Source: Aeromonas popoffii (lineage in GTDB: Bacteria; Pseudomonadota; Gammaproteobacteria; Enterobacterales; Aeromonadaceae). From it: a DNA stretch of 64,000 nt. Where the stretch lies: assembly GCF_000820025.1 (NCBI RefSeq), contig NZ_CDBI01000066.1, forward strand, positions 1 through 64,000. The letters run 5' to 3'. Positions 51,013 to 62,252 of this stretch are shown piece by piece. The first letter of the stretch is position 1; each line of letters begins with the position of its first letter. The notes beneath the pieces are model-generated. The model ran no database searches and was not told the origin of the DNA. It saw only the letters and a list, made by a program, of their open reading frames with translations. The position numbers and the translations under genes are program-made.

Positions 51013-51290
51013 CAGCGCGAGGCCTTTAATTGTGCCTTGTGCTGTTCCAGCAGATTTTCCGGCGGCGGTGGCACCTGCAGATAGAAGCCCTGGCTTGTCA
51101 GCGCCGCCATCACCCGGCTGGTCGAAGCAATCCCCAAGGGCCTGGCTGGGTCCAGCTTGGTCATCAATACCAGCTCAGGGCGACCAAATGTCCTCATCAG
51201 CACCTCGGGTACACGGGAAAAATCCTCTCTTCTTTCAACAAAAAGATAGGTCTCGGCTTTTTTGCGACTTTTATAGACTGCACATAACAT
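51012..51290 (-). CDS. ycgL: YcgL domain protein
   Basis: 92 aa. MLCAVYKSRKKAETYLFVER then DFSRVPEVLMRTFGRPELVLM and QGFYLQVPPPPENLLEQHKA are the YcgL signature. Function unknown. Divergent from minC and next to it, as in many gammaproteobacteria. Confidence 0.93.
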   Translation of the reverse strand: MLCAVYKSRKKAETYLFVERREDFSRVPEVLMRTFGRPELVLMTKLDPARPLGIASTSRVMAALTSQGFYLQVPPPPENLLEQHKAQLKASR

Positions 51291-51397
51291 GGAAATTGAT
51301 ATAATCCGACGGGTTTATTGCCTCTGATGGTGGCAAACTATAACATCAGGAATTGAATAACAATAACGGATTACCGTCTCTGTCTCGGGGAAGATTC

Positions 51398-52114
51398 ATG
51401 GTTGAGCGCGATAACGAATTGAAAGGGACCACCTTCACTATTTCTGTGTTGCATATCAGCGATGGCAAGCCTGAGCGGATCCGCCAGTTGCTGGCGGCAA
51501 AGGTCGCCCAGGCACCCCTGTTTTTTAATTGTGCTCCCCTCGTCATCAATGTGGAACGGCTTGCGGATATTCCCGACTTCGAACAGCTTAAGGAGCTGGT
51601 GGAGTCTGAGGATTTCGTGCTGGTCGGGATCACGGGGACACAAAATGAGGCGATGAAGACGGCCGCCAAGGCGGCGGGGCTGGCGGTGATGGCCTCTGGC
51701 AAGAGCCGCAAGGCCGAGCATCCGCCGGAAAAAACCCCCATCCCGGCGCCCGTGGTCGAGGTAACCGCCACCCCGGCGCCTCTGGTGCCGAGCAAGGTAC
51801 ACGTGGGCCCGGTGCGATCCGGCCAGCAGCTCTATGCTGCCGGCACCTCGCTGGTGATACTGGGCTCGGTGAGCCCGGGAGCCGAAGTCATCGCCGATGA
51901 CAGCATTCATATCTATGGCACCCTGCGCGGCAGGGCCATAGCCGGTGCCAAGGGCAACACCCAGGCACGGATATATTGCCAGCAATTACAGGCCGAGCTG
52001 CTATCCATCGCAGGCACGTTTCAACTGAGCGATGCACTGCCGGCCGGCCTGATACAACAGCCGGTACATGTCCGGCTGGATAACGAACAACTCCGAATAG
52101 ACCATATCAAATAG
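51398..52114 (+). CDS. minC: MinC, septum site inhibitor
   Basis: 238 aa from ATG 51398. N-terminal FtsZ-inhibiting part (LKGTTFTISVLHISDGKPERI), Pro/Ala linker around 105-130, and C-terminal beta-helix (LVILGSVSPGAEVIADDSIHIYGTLRGRAIAG cited as GSVSPGAEVIADDSIHIYG) that binds MinD and dimerises. First of minCDE, 18 bp before minD. Confidence 0.95.
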   Translation: MVERDNELKGTTFTISVLHISDGKPERIRQLLAAKVAQAPLFFNCAPLVINVERLADIPDFEQLKELVESEDFVLVGITGTQNEAMKTAAKAAGLAVMASGKSRKAEHPPEKTPIPAPVVEVTATPAPLVPSKVHVGPVRSGQQLYAAGTSLVILGSVSPGAEVIADDSIHIYGTLRGRAIAGAKGNTQARIYCQQLQAELLSIAGTFQLSDALPAGLIQQPVHVRLDNEQLRIDHIK

Positions 52115-52132
52115 AGTTACAAGGAAGCGAGA

Positions 52133-52945
52133 ATGGCGCGAATCATAGTCGTTACATCGGGTAAAGGTGGCGTTGGCAAGACCACAACCAGCGCGGCCCT
52201 GAGCACAGGTTTGGCTCAGCGTGGCCACAAGACGGTGGTCATCGATTTTGACATTGGCCTGAGAAATCTGGATCTCATCATGGGCTGCGAGCGGCGCGTG
52301 GTGTATGACTTCGTCAATGTGATCAACGGTGAGGCCAACCTCAATCAGGCCCTCATCAAGGACAAACGCTGCGAAAATCTGTTCATCCTGCCTGCCTCCC
52401 AGACCCGGGACAAGGACGCCCTGACCCGTGAAGGGGTCGAGAAGATCCTGGATCAGCTGGCGGAGATGAAGTTCGATTACATCGTCTGCGACTCGCCAGC
52501 CGGGATCGAAGCGGGTGCCTTGATGGCGCTCTACTTTGCCGACGAGGCGATCGTCACCACCAACCCGGAAGTCTCTTCCGTGCGTGACTCGGATCGCATC
52601 CTCGGCATCCTGGCCTCCAAGTCCCGTCGTGCCGAGCGCGGCGAAGACCCGATCAAGGAACACCTACTGCTCACTCGCTACTGCCCGACCCGCGTCAGCC
52701 GTGGCGACATGCTGAGCGTGCAGGATGTACAAGAGATCCTGGCTATCAAGCTGCTTGGGGTGATCCCGGAGTCCCAGGCTGTACTGCGCGCCTCCAACTC
52801 GGGGGAGCCGGTCATCCTGGACAAGGAGTCCGATGCCGGTCAGGCCTATGAGGATGCCGTTGCCCGTCTGCTGGGCGACACCAAGGATTTTCGTTTTCTG
52901 GAAGAAGAAAAGAAGGGCTTCTTTAGCCGACTGTTCGGGAGTTAA
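52133..52945 (+). CDS. minD: MinD, cell division ATPase
   Basis: 270 aa. Deviant Walker [16 protein letters not shown] near residue 9, [19 protein letters not shown] and [17 protein letters not shown]-terminal amphipathic helix [14 protein letters not shown] for membrane binding. ATP-dependent, recruits MinC and oscillates with MinE. minE starts 2 bp after the stop. Confidence 0.97.
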   Translation: MARIIVVTSGKGGVGKTTTSAALSTGLAQRGHKTVVIDFDIGLRNLDLIMGCERRVVYDFVNVINGEANLNQALIKDKRCENLFILPASQTRDKDALTREGVEKILDQLAEMKFDYIVCDSPAGIEAGALMALYFADEAIVTTNPEVSSVRDSDRILGILASKSRRAERGEDPIKEHLLLTRYCPTRVSRGDMLSVQDVQEILAIKLLGVIPESQAVLRASNSGEPVILDKESDAGQAYEDAVARLLGDTKDFRFLEEEKKGFFSRLFGS

Positions 52946-52947
52946 AC

Positions 52948-53214
52948 ATGTCACTATTGGATTATTTTCGTTCCAACAAGAAACAAAACACCGCACAACT
53001 GGCCAAAGAGCGGTTGCAGATCATAGTCGCGCACGAGCGTTCATCCAGAGGGGGGCCGGATTACCTGCCCCAGCTCAAACAGGACCTGCTCGAGGTGATC
53101 CGCAAATATGTGCAGATAGACCCTGACAAGATCACGGTCCAGCTGGACAAGAAGAGTGATGAGCTGTCGGTGCTGGAGCTCAACATCACCTTCGCCGATG
53201 ACAAGAAGGGATGA
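52948..53214 (+). CDS. minE: MinE, topological specificity factor
   Basis: 88 aa. N-terminal [20 protein letters not shown] membrane/MinD-binding part with [13 protein letters not shown], and C-terminal dimerisation strand ([19 protein letters not shown]). Drives MinD ATP hydrolysis. Last gene of the operon. Confidence 0.97.
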   Translation: MSLLDYFRSNKKQNTAQLAKERLQIIVAHERSSRGGPDYLPQLKQDLLEVIRKYVQIDPDKITVQLDKKSDELSVLELNITFADDKKG

Positions 53215-53251
53215 GCTGACGCCCCATGCGTGACCCCTTCCCTCAATGAAG

Positions 53252-53280
53252 ACCGGATCCTGTACCAGGATCCGGTTTTT
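53252..53280 (+). terminator. terminator of minCDE
   Basis: ACCGGATCCTG (53252-53262) and CAGGATCCGGT (53266-53276), loop TAC, then TTTTTT. 37 bp after minE. Confidence 0.92.
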
Positions 53281-53408
53281 TATTGTCACAAATGGGACCA
53301 GCTCGCGGAGCCAGATCTCGCCAAGGGAGAAGGGGCCAGCTAGAATAGCGCGCGCCACCGTCCGGCATCGCCGGCGGGGCTTCTTTTTTTATTATCTGGA
53401 ACAGACCA

Positions 53409-53735
53409 ATGTCTTTGAACGACGAAATGCACAGCGTCGAGGAACTGCTCGACACCGCCCTCGAACTCTTCATGGAGCTGGCCTCCGACAACCTGCCGGA
53501 GCAGGAGATAGCCCTGTTCAACCAGGCGTTCAACGATCGGGGTCTGCTGGCGGAAACCGATCCGGCCGATGACTGGGAAGCGGATGTGGGTTTTGCGGTG
53601 AGCGATGCCGAGTACGCCGAGATCTGGGTCGGGCTTGGCAATGCCGAGCAAGAGTATGAGCACCTGTTTGCCCGCATGCTGCTCTCCCGCCGTGTTGACG
53701 AGAAGTTCTGCCACATCGAATGGCTGCCCCAATAA
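53409..53735 (+). CDS. yciU: DUF440 / YciU-type putative double-stranded DNA mimic (copy 1)
   Basis: 108 aa, very acidic. [46 protein letters not shown] and [20 protein letters not shown] align in order with the YciU/HI1450 pattern of DUF440 proteins, which imitate DNA charge and bind DNA-binding proteins. Start ATG 53409. Its end overlaps the start of mtgA by 16 bp. A second family member lies at 54879-55202. Confidence 0.85.
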   Translation: MSLNDEMHSVEELLDTALELFMELASDNLPEQEIALFNQAFNDRGLLAETDPADDWEADVGFAVSDAEYAEIWVGLGNAEQEYEHLFARMLLSRRVDEKFCHIEWLPQ

Positions 53736-54496
53736 TTCCGGATCCCGATGATCCGCGCCACTACATCTGGGAGAACGAGCCCGAGCCCGTGCGACCCGCA
53801 CTGGGGCGACGCCTGCTGAGCTGGCTTGGCAGGCTGCTGCTGGCAGCGCTGGTCAGCTCCATCGTCTCGGTGGCACTGCTGCGCTTCATCGATCCCCTCA
53901 TGTGGTCATGGCGCATCGAGCGGGCCCTGTTTCCGCCCGCCAAGGTGGCCGAGGTCAAGCACGACTGGGTGCCGCTCGAGCGCATTTCGCGGGAGCTGCA
54001 GCTGGCGGTGATCGCCGCCGAGGATCAGCGCTTCCCAGACCATAACGGCTTCGACATGAATGCCATCAGCTCGGCACTCAAGCACAACCAGCGCAGCGAG
54101 CGGGTGCGGGGCGCCAGCACCCTCAGCCAGCAGACGGCCAAGAATCTCTTCATGTGGAGCGATCGCAGCTTCTTGCGCAAGGGGATCGAGGCCTGGTTCA
54201 CCCTGCTGATGGAGCTGGGCTGGGACAAGTCCCGCATCCTCGAGGTCTATCTCAATATCGTGGAGTTCGGTCCCGGCATCTATGGCGCCGAAGCCGCCGC
54301 CAGGCACTATTTTGGCAAACCGGCCGCCCGCCTGACCCGCTATGAAGCCTCCCTGCTGGCCGCCGTCCTGCCCAATCCCTGGCGCTATCGGGTCAAGCCG
54401 CCCTCCCCCTATGTGCAGCAGCGTTCGGCCTGGATCCGCCGCCAGATGGGGCAGCTGGGCCAGGTCACCCTCAACAGGGTGCATCAGGCCGACTAA
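53720..54496 (+). CDS. mtgA: MtgA, monofunctional peptidoglycan glycosyltransferase
   Basis: 258 aa GT51 enzyme. N-terminal membrane helix about 33-52 ([20 protein letters not shown]); [17 protein letters not shown] with catalytic Glu, [16 protein letters not shown], and [19 protein letters not shown] with the other conserved segments. Polymerises lipid II without a transpeptidase domain. Overlaps the DUF440 gene, so translation is probably coupled. Confidence 0.95.
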   Translation: MAAPIIPDPDDPRHYIWENEPEPVRPALGRRLLSWLGRLLLAALVSSIVSVALLRFIDPLMWSWRIERALFPPAKVAEVKHDWVPLERISRELQLAVIAAEDQRFPDHNGFDMNAISSALKHNQRSERVRGASTLSQQTAKNLFMWSDRSFLRKGIEAWFTLLMELGWDKSRILEVYLNIVEFGPGIYGAEAAARHYFGKPAARLTRYEASLLAAVLPNPWRYRVKPPSPYVQQRSAWIRRQMGQLGQVTLNRVHQAD

Positions 54497-54567
54497 GGCA
54501 TTCGGGCCCGGTAGGCGCACCTCAAACCTATGGGCTCGACCCCCTCACGCTCCCCGGCCACAGAAGG

Positions 54568-54705
54568 TCAGTCAGCGTTCGGCGGGGAGGTCTCGGCCGG
54601 CGGGCCCAAATGACCGCCAACCGTGCCCTGGTGCAGCGGTAGATAGTGCCACCACCAGGCCTCCCGCCGTCGCTTGATCTGCTGTCGCCGCACCCGTCGC
54701 TTCAT
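54568..54705 (-). CDS. small basic protein, unknown
   Basis: 45 aa from ATG 54705 (MKRRVRRQQIKRRREAWWWH then YLPLHQGTVGG). CAGGAG seven bases upstream of the ATG. Strongly basic start followed by Trp-rich patch. Could be real or chance; a longer frame starts at 54768 but lacks a ribosome site. Confidence 0.4.
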   Translation of the reverse strand: MKRRVRRQQIKRRREAWWWHYLPLHQGTVGGHLGPPAETSPPNAD

Positions 54706-54878
54706 GTTCTCACTCCTGTGAACACGGACCAGGCTCAGCCAGCCCAGATTAACCACCTCGTCAACCATACCTCCTGTCCGCTTCGTTGGATAGGCAACAA
54801 GCGGCCATCCGCACTGGTCTGGCCGCCACCGTCAATACTTGCTACAGTAGCGAACCTCGATGTATCTGGAGTGATTTC

Positions 54879-55202
54879 ATGGAACAGCGTACCCCGGATC
54901 AGCTGGTCGAATGGGCCTATGATCAGTTTCTTGAGCAGGCCGCAGACATGCTGGCCGCCGAACAAATCGTCGACATCACTCTGGAGTTCGAACAGCGTGG
55001 CGCCGTCGAGGCGACTCTGCCCAACGGAGACTGGTCAACCGAACTCGGTGTACCGGTCGACATGGAGCGCTGGGTCGAAGTGTGGGTTGGCTTGCTGGAC
55101 CATCAGGATGAGTTTGAGGTGATCTATGCCACCTTCCTGCTGCCCCGTTATCTGAACGAGCACCATGTTCATGTGCGCTGGCACCGCCAGCAACAGGCAT
55201 AA
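54879..55202 (+). CDS. DUF440-like putative DNA mimic (copy 2)
   Basis: 107 aa from ATG 54879 behind CTGGAG. AYDQFLEQAADMLAAEQIVD, LEFEQRGAVE, GDWSTELGVPVDMERWVEVWVGL and YATFLLPRYLNEHHVHVRWH follow the same block order as copy 1 and YciU. Less acidic than copy 1. A diverged paralogue is inferred. Ends at a terminator. Confidence 0.75.
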   Translation: MEQRTPDQLVEWAYDQFLEQAADMLAAEQIVDITLEFEQRGAVEATLPNGDWSTELGVPVDMERWVEVWVGLLDHQDEFEVIYATFLLPRYLNEHHVHVRWHRQQQA

Positions 55203-55203
55203 A

Positions 55204-55224
55204 AAAGGCGCCATGGGCGCCTTT
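55204..55224. terminator. bidirectional terminator after DUF440 copy 2
   Basis: AAAGGCGCC (55204-55212) and GGCGCCTTT (55216-55224), loop ATG, T/A-rich both sides. Between convergent genes, 2 bp after the stop. Confidence 0.85.
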
Positions 55225-55241
55225 CTTGTTTTTGTTCTCCG

Positions 55242-55553
55242 CTAAGCCTGCGCCGCTATGGCCTTGGCCAGACAGCGTCGACACCAGCAGGTGCTGGCCT
55301 GCTGCATCGGCAAGGCAGGCAGCTGGCTGCACCAGCACTGATCTATGGTCTGACCGGCCGAGACGGCGCAAAACGCCGGTTCGCCACAGCCAGGGCACAC
55401 ATGGGTGCTTTTTGACCCATCCAGCTCTGCCATCACCGCCAGCTGGGCGTCGCTCTCCATGGCCGACCAGTGCCCTATCTCGGTCAGGGTACGACCACAG
55501 CCGAGACAGAGCCCATCCCTGGCCTGACACTGGCCGATACAGGGACTCGGCAC
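55242..55553 (-). CDS. cysteine-rich protein, DUF1289 plus CWC-type
   Basis: 103 aa. N-terminal PCIGQCQARDGLCLGCGRTLTEI is the DUF1289 pattern; the rest (HVCPGCGEPAFCAV, QCWCSQLP, CWCRRCLAKAI) is a cysteine-rich CWC-like zinc module. 13 Cys in total. Function unknown, probably zinc or Fe-S binding. Immediately follows cvfB on the minus strand, with no spacing. Confidence 0.85.
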   Translation of the reverse strand: MPSPCIGQCQARDGLCLGCGRTLTEIGHWSAMESDAQLAVMAELDGSKSTHVCPGCGEPAFCAVSAGQTIDQCWCSQLPALPMQQASTCWCRRCLAKAIAAQA

Positions 55554-56414
55554 TTATTCGCCGTCCGGCGACGCTGCGGTCTCTGCCTCGACCAGCGTGA
55601 TGCAGTTGTCTTCGATGACAATCTTACCCTGCTTGTAGAGACCGCCGATGGCCTTCTTGAAGGTGCCCTTGCTCATGTTGAACATCTTGTAGATGAGCTC
55701 GGGTTCACTCTTGTCGCCCACGGCCAGGCTGCCACCCTGCTTCATCAGCCGGGTCAGGATCCGGCCACCGGCGTCGTCCATCCGATCCATTCCCGGCTTT
55801 TGCAGGGTCAAGTCCAGTTTGCCATCATCACGAACCTGCTTGACCCAGGCGGTCAGCGGTCGACCTGTCATCACCCGGCCAAACACCTCGTTCTTGAACA
55901 GCATGCCGGAGTATTCACCGTTGACGACAGCCTTGATGCCAAGCGGAGTGTGTTCGCCCGGCAGCGCCGTCACCTCGTCGCCAGCCTTGAAGGGAGGCTG
56001 ATCAGTGCGCAGGAAACGTTCCAGCCGGCTGGTGCCCACCATGCGCCCCTCGTTGTCGAGCATCAGGTGCACCAGATAGACGTGGCCCACCTGCATGGGT
56101 TTGTTCTGCTCACGAGTCGGCACAAACAAATCCTTTTTCATGCCCCAGTCGAGGAAGGCCCCGATCTTGTTGGCATTGACCACCTTGAGGCCGACTATGT
56201 CGCCCACCATGGCAAAGGGCTTGTCGGTAGTGATCACCGGCTCACAGTCGGCATCCAGATAGAGAAAGACTTCCACACCGTCATCCTCGGCCACGCCTTC
56301 CGGCAGCTGACGCTTGGGCAGCAGCAGCTCGCCATATTCGTCGGCCGCAAGCCAGGCGCCCCTGTCTTCTAGCTCGATTACGGTGAGGGTGTTCATCTTG
56401 CCAATCTGTAACAT
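55554..56414 (-). CDS. cvfB: CvfB-like S1 RNA-binding protein
   Basis: 286 aa from ATG 56414 (MLQIGKMNTLTVIELEDRGA). Several S1-type segments (GDIVGLKVVNANKIGAFLDWGMKKDLFVP cited as VVNANKIGAFLDWGMKKDLF; LGIKAVVNGEYSGMLFKNEV) and a C-terminal winged helix (IYKMFNMSKGTFKKAIGGLYKQGKI cited as MFNMSKGTFKKAIGGLY). Matches the CvfB/YitL family. The frame opens upstream but without ribosome site. Confidence 0.92.
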   Translation of the reverse strand: MLQIGKMNTLTVIELEDRGAWLAADEYGELLLPKRQLPEGVAEDDGVEVFLYLDADCEPVITTDKPFAMVGDIVGLKVVNANKIGAFLDWGMKKDLFVPTREQNKPMQVGHVYLVHLMLDNEGRMVGTSRLERFLRTDQPPFKAGDEVTALPGEHTPLGIKAVVNGEYSGMLFKNEVFGRVMTGRPLTAWVKQVRDDGKLDLTLQKPGMDRMDDAGGRILTRLMKQGGSLAVGDKSEPELIYKMFNMSKGTFKKAIGGLYKQGKIVIEDNCITLVEAETAASPDGE

Positions 56415-56645
56415 GGTGATCTCTTCTTTCATTATCCGGATGGCCAATATTTCATTGCCCGTATGGGCGCGCATGTTACCTCAAGAGCGGTAACCGGGCC
56501 TAGTCCCCTTGCCCTTCTCCCACACGATTTTCGGGGTAGCCAGCTCGGCTTGTGGCGATATCATCGCCAGTCAGCCAGGGCTTGGCTGCAAATAACCCCA
56601 CTTTTTGGTAGACTGCGCCGCTGTTAAAATCCAGAGGAACTGTCG

Positions 56646-57860
56646 ATGAATCCATCCACTCGTACCCGTCATCTCAATCAATGGATCCAGACCCACAGTG
56701 GGCAGGACATGACCTACCCGGCGCTGCACGGTTTTCTGTGTGCCCGTCTGGTGGGACCGGATGCCCCTGACTGGCAAGCCCCGCTGGCGGGACTGCTGGA
56801 ACAGGATGCCGAGCTGGATGAGAAGAGTGCCGAGGCATTGCACCACCTGATCGCCGAGCTGGAAGCACAGGCTGACGTGGCCCAGCTCGCCTTGCCAAGC
56901 CAGTGCCGCCTCCCTACCGACAGCCCGGAGCAGGTGTTTGCGCAGAGCCACCCCCTTGGCCAGTGGTGTTACGGTTTCAGCCAGGGGTTTGCCTGCTGGC
57001 CCAAGCCGAAGGATCTGAACGATCCTACCACCCAGTACCGCTTCAGTCTGGCCGCCGAACTCAGCCTGTTTCGCGACAAGCCCATGGCCCAGATGCTGCA
57101 CGTGGCGGCTGGCAGCGAGCTGTCCTTCATGGAATTTTGCAAACGCCAGCGTCAGAACATGAAGACGGCGCTCAATCAGCTGCTGCAGCTGGATGAGTAT
57201 CAGGCAGTGCCCGACGCTCAGGCAGCCCTCGACAGCAAGCAGGCCGAGCAGTGGCAACAGTGGTTCGAACTGGCCGATGCCTGCCGCGATCCCCAGGCTC
57301 GCCTTCGCTGGTTTGACAAGGTGATTGTCGATGCCGAGCCCCTGTTCGACGACGCCTTCTGGCAACAGATGGCTGGCCACAGCTGGCGTGCCTACGAGGC
57401 CCGCCCCCTGCTCGCCGCCAGGGCCGGCCGGGCCGATTGCCTGTTGCGCCTCGGCCAGCTGGAGCAGGCTCGCCAGGAGTATCTGGCGCTGCTCGACCTG
57501 TGCATCGCCGATGAGCTGGGTTGCCGTTATACCCTCTCCAGTCTCTATGCCCTGCAAGGGGATTGGAGCGCCCTGCGCGCCTTGCTGGTCCGCTTCGACG
57601 AGGCCTCCAGCTGGCTGCTCTACAACAGGGCGTTGATGGCATTTGTCTGTGATGGCCCCGAGGCGGCGCTGCCACAGCTGGATGCGGCCATCAAGGCCAA
57701 TGCCCACGTGCCGGCCTGTCTGCTGGGTCAGCGCAAGCTGCCCAAGCAGGAGCCCCAAAGCTGGCAGGCAGGCAGTCGCGATGAGGCGGCGCGCTACACG
57801 TTGCAGAGCCGCGAGGCTTGGCTCAAGCACAACGCCTTGATCTGGCTGCGTAAAGGCTGA
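56646..57860 (+). CDS. UPF0149/YecA-type protein with extended C-terminus
   Basis: 404 aa. N-terminal MTYPALHGFLCARLVGPDAPDW, WCYGFSQGFACWPK and LHHLIAELEAQ are UPF0149 features. The C-terminal half is helical with TPR-like segments (AARAGRADCLLRLGQLEQARQEYLALLDL cited as GRADCLLRLGQLEQARQEYL). Function unknown. Single gene; a long open frame on the other strand is a shadow. Confidence 0.8.
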   Translation: MNPSTRTRHLNQWIQTHSGQDMTYPALHGFLCARLVGPDAPDWQAPLAGLLEQDAELDEKSAEALHHLIAELEAQADVAQLALPSQCRLPTDSPEQVFAQSHPLGQWCYGFSQGFACWPKPKDLNDPTTQYRFSLAAELSLFRDKPMAQMLHVAAGSELSFMEFCKRQRQNMKTALNQLLQLDEYQAVPDAQAALDSKQAEQWQQWFELADACRDPQARLRWFDKVIVDAEPLFDDAFWQQMAGHSWRAYEARPLLAARAGRADCLLRLGQLEQARQEYLALLDLCIADELGCRYTLSSLYALQGDWSALRALLVRFDEASSWLLYNRALMAFVCDGPEAALPQLDAAIKANAHVPACLLGQRKLPKQEPQSWQAGSRDEAARYTLQSREAWLKHNALIWLRKG

Positions 57861-58029
57861 CCAGCCCGAGGCAAAACCAGCCTCGAACAGACCCGGTTGC
57901 GGCGGATGACGTGCGCAACCGCACATTTCTCTGGTGCTTGTTCAGACAAATGTCCTTGTGTTACGTATCATCAAGGTCAAAGTATCAAGAGAAACTGCAC
58001 CCGATGCAGCCGTCACAGCAGGATGTCAT

Positions 58030-58500
58030 ATGTCAAAGATCATAGAGCTGCTTGCGCACTACCCCCCCTATCAGCTGGTTCACGCCGCCGAAATGGTACG
58101 CGATACCTTTGAGCAGTTTTACCAGCAGCGCTATCAGCTAACGGTGCCCCAGTGGCGCCTGATGATGGTGCTCGGCCCCAACTACCCCATTAGCCAGAAA
58201 GAGCTGGTAGAGGCAAGCGGGATGGACAAGGTGCGGATCTCCCGCGAAATCCACCGCCTGGTGGAGAAGGGGATCCTGTTTACCGAAAGCAGCGAACAGG
58301 ACAAGCGGGTCAGTCTGGTGTCACTCACCCAGGCCGGGCTCACCTTGTTCCAGCAACTCAAGACCGAAGCGGGCAGCTGGCAGCATACCCTCACCGACTA
58401 TCTGCCCACCGAAGCGCGCCAGACCATTCGCCTGCACCTGCAAAGCGTCAGCGACGCCATCGAACAGCTCCATCTGCTGGATAACGAGCACACGTCATGA
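58030..58500 (+). CDS. MarR-family regulator
   Basis: 156 aa from ATG 58030. YPISQKELVEASGMDKVRISREIHRLVEKGIL (cited as QKELVEASGMDKVRISREI) is the winged helix-turn-helix, with the wing SSEQDKRVSLVSLTQAG. Ends in ATGA overlap with the DUF4250 gene. No substrate can be inferred. Confidence 0.9.
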   Translation: MSKIIELLAHYPPYQLVHAAEMVRDTFEQFYQQRYQLTVPQWRLMMVLGPNYPISQKELVEASGMDKVRISREIHRLVEKGILFTESSEQDKRVSLVSLTQAGLTLFQQLKTEAGSWQHTLTDYLPTEARQTIRLHLQSVSDAIEQLHLLDNEHTS

Positions 58501-58685
58501 ACCTGAATAACGTCGCCACCATGGACATCAACATGCTGCTGAGCCTTGTCAACATGCAGCTGCGTGATCGTTTTGATGATCTGGATGATCTCTGCAAGGC
58601 ACAGGAGATCGACCAGGAGGTCTTGGTCGCCAGGCTTGCCAGCGGCGATTTCCACTACCGGCCGGATCAGAAACAGTTCAGATAG
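58497..58685 (+). CDS. DUF4250 protein
   Basis: 62 aa. MDINMLLSLVNMQLRDRFDDLDDLCKAQEIDQEVLVARL, cited as LLSLVNMQLRDRFDDLDDLC, is the DUF4250 pattern. Function unknown. Translationally coupled to the MarR gene. Confidence 0.85.
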   Translation: MNLNNVATMDINMLLSLVNMQLRDRFDDLDDLCKAQEIDQEVLVARLASGDFHYRPDQKQFR

Positions 58686-58847
58686 GGATCCGGATCACAA
58701 TCCGGCCAACGGCACTGGCTCTGGCGGTAAAAGCTGATATGTTGATGGTTGCCCCGTGCAATGACACCCAGCGACATGTATGGATACATCAAGCTGTCAT
58801 ACTCGGTGGTTAGCCTTTCACTCGCGACCGCTAGCCAAGGACGACCC

Positions 58848-59027
58848 ATGATGCTCCTGACCCGACAGACCAGCCTGATCACCCTCTGTAGCCTGCTCAT
58901 CATCAGCCTGTTTTACCCCCGCCTGCCCGACAGCGCCGAACAGTGGCTCAGCACGCTGTTACTGGGCTCCCTGGTCGCCGTGTGCCTGATGGTGGGCAGT
59001 GGCTGCCGCCGCTTCATTCGGGATTGA
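58848..59027 (+). CDS. small membrane protein, unknown
   Basis: 59 aa from ATG 58848 behind AAGGACGACCC. Two hydrophobic stretches (LITLCSLLIISLFY, LLLGSLVAVCLMVGSG) and a basic C-terminus RRFIRD. No known family. Followed by a strong terminator. Confidence 0.55.
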   Translation: MMLLTRQTSLITLCSLLIISLFYPRLPDSAEQWLSTLLLGSLVAVCLMVGSGCRRFIRD

Positions 59028-59071
59028 CTCGCGCCCTCTGCCCCTGTTGAACCATGTCTCTTCGCCCGCAC

Positions 59072-59113
59072 CAAACCAAACAACGCAGCCCGAGGGCTGC
59101 GTTGTTTGGTTTG
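59072..59113. terminator. long bidirectional terminator
   Basis: Perfect 19-bp arms CAAACCAAACAACGCAGCC (59072-59090) and GGCTGCGTTGTTTGGTTTG (59095-59113), loop CGAG. Between convergent genes (59027 and azoR). The lower stem is A-rich/T-rich, acting as T-tract on both strands. Confidence 0.85.
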
Positions 59114-59145
59114 ACATGGCGGGTGCGCCATGGTCAGTCTTTTGA

Positions 59146-60850
<1,705 letters not shown>

Positions 60851-60947
60851 GGTACGCCATGCGTGCCTCTTTTTTTGCCCGCTATTCCCGCAATCAAGTG
60901 TGCAATAGCGGCCATCAACAGTGACCATCGACATCAGGAGAGATCGT

Positions 60948-62126
60948 ATGTTTGGAACCGCAACCCGCCCCGGCGCCACCCGTGCCCTGCTGCTGGGCTC
61001 CGGCGAACTCGGCAAGGAGGTCGCCATCGAGTTGCAACGGTTCGGGATCGAAGTGATCGCCGCCGACCGCTACCCCAATGCCCCCGCCATGCAAGTAGCC
61101 CATGCCGCCCGGGTGCTGGATATGCTCGATGGCGCCGCCCTGCGCGAGCTGGTCGCCGAGATCAAACCCGACCTCATCATCCCCGAGATTGAAGCGATTG
61201 CCACCGATACCCTGGCCGCCCTTGAGCAAGAAGGGGTCAAGGTAGTGCCCAATGCCCGCGCCACCCAGCTCACCATGAACCGGGAAGGGATCCGCCGCCT
61301 CGCCGCCGAGACCCTGGGTCTGCCCACCTCCCCCTACCGTTTTGCCCAGAGCAAGGAGGAGTTTGTCGCCGCCGTTGAGGCCATCGGCCTGCCCTGTGTG
61401 ATAAAGCCAGTAATGAGTTCATCTGGCAAGGGGCAGAGCGTCTTGCGCGATCTCGCCAAGCTGGATGAGAGCTGGACCTATGCCCAGGAGGGTGGCCGCG
61501 CCGGTCGTGGCAAGGTGATTGTCGAAGGGTTCGTTCCTTTCGAGTACGAAATCACCCTGCTCACGGTACGCGCCGTCGATGGCATTCACTTCTGCGAGCC
61601 GATCGGCCACCGTCAGGAAGATGGCGACTACCGCGAATCCTGGCAGCCGCAGGTGATGAGCGAACTGGCGCTGGCTCGCTCCAAAGAGGTCGCCGCCAAG
61701 GTGGTCGAGGCGCTGGGCGGCTATGGCCTGTTCGGGGTCGAGCTCTTTATCAGGGGCGATGAGGTGTGGTTCAGCGAAGTCTCCCCCCGCCCCCACGACA
61801 CCGGCATGGTGACCCTGATTTCTCAGGATCTCTCCGAATTCGCCCTGCACGTACGCGCCATTCTGGGGCTGCCGGTCGGCACCATCACCCAGTACGGGCC
61901 GAGCGCCTCTGCCGTGGTGCTACGCGACGGGCACAGCCAGAATATCCGCTATCAGGGGATTGGCGAGGCATTGGCGCTGGTACCGGGTGCCCAGCTGCGG
62001 CTGTTTGGCAAGCCGGAGATCGCCGGTCGCCGCCGTCTCGGCGTGGCGCTGGCCCGCGCAGAGGATTGCCCGGCTGCGGTGGAAAAAGCCAAAGCCGTGG
62101 CCGCCAAGGTCGAGGTGATGTTCTAA
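60948..62126 (+). CDS. purT: PurT, formate-dependent GAR transformylase
   Basis: 392 aa from ATG 60948, ribosome site CAGGAG. N-terminal [20 protein letters not shown] nucleotide fold, central ATP-grasp ([51 protein letters not shown] cited as [19 protein letters not shown] and [13 protein letters not shown]) for GAR and formate. Third step of purine synthesis by the formate route. Confidence 0.96.
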   Translation: MFGTATRPGATRALLLGSGELGKEVAIELQRFGIEVIAADRYPNAPAMQVAHAARVLDMLDGAALRELVAEIKPDLIIPEIEAIATDTLAALEQEGVKVVPNARATQLTMNREGIRRLAAETLGLPTSPYRFAQSKEEFVAAVEAIGLPCVIKPVMSSSGKGQSVLRDLAKLDESWTYAQEGGRAGRGKVIVEGFVPFEYEITLLTVRAVDGIHFCEPIGHRQEDGDYRESWQPQVMSELALARSKEVAAKVVEALGGYGLFGVELFIRGDEVWFSEVSPRPHDTGMVTLISQDLSEFALHVRAILGLPVGTITQYGPSASAVVLRDGHSQNIRYQGIGEALALVPGAQLRLFGKPEIAGRRRLGVALARAEDCPAAVEKAKAVAAKVEVMF

Positions 62127-62148
62127 GGGCTTTTTTTGCCACCGTAAA

Positions 62149-62164
62149 ACAAACGTTTGCCGAG
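62149..62164. promoter_or_regulatory. PurR-box-like palindrome
   Basis: CAAACGTTTG (62150-62159) in ACAAACGTTTGCCGAG matches the core of the PurR consensus (ACGCAAACGTTTGCGT). It lies 23 bp after purT and 89 bp before hxpB, rather than before purT. Could be chance or control hxpB. Confidence 0.35.
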
Positions 62165-62252
62165 TGATCGGGCGCAAGGGGCATGGCACTGCCCCTTTTG
62201 CATTTTCCCGTCAGGCTTATAATCCCCTCTTCAAATTTGTCAGGAGTACAAG

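Noticed and set aside
56571-57926. 451-aa open frame on the minus strand opposite the UPF0149-type gene
   Set aside because: GC-rich antisense shadow; Leu/Gln/Gly-biased composition, no ribosome site, while the plus-strand frame has clear family blocks.
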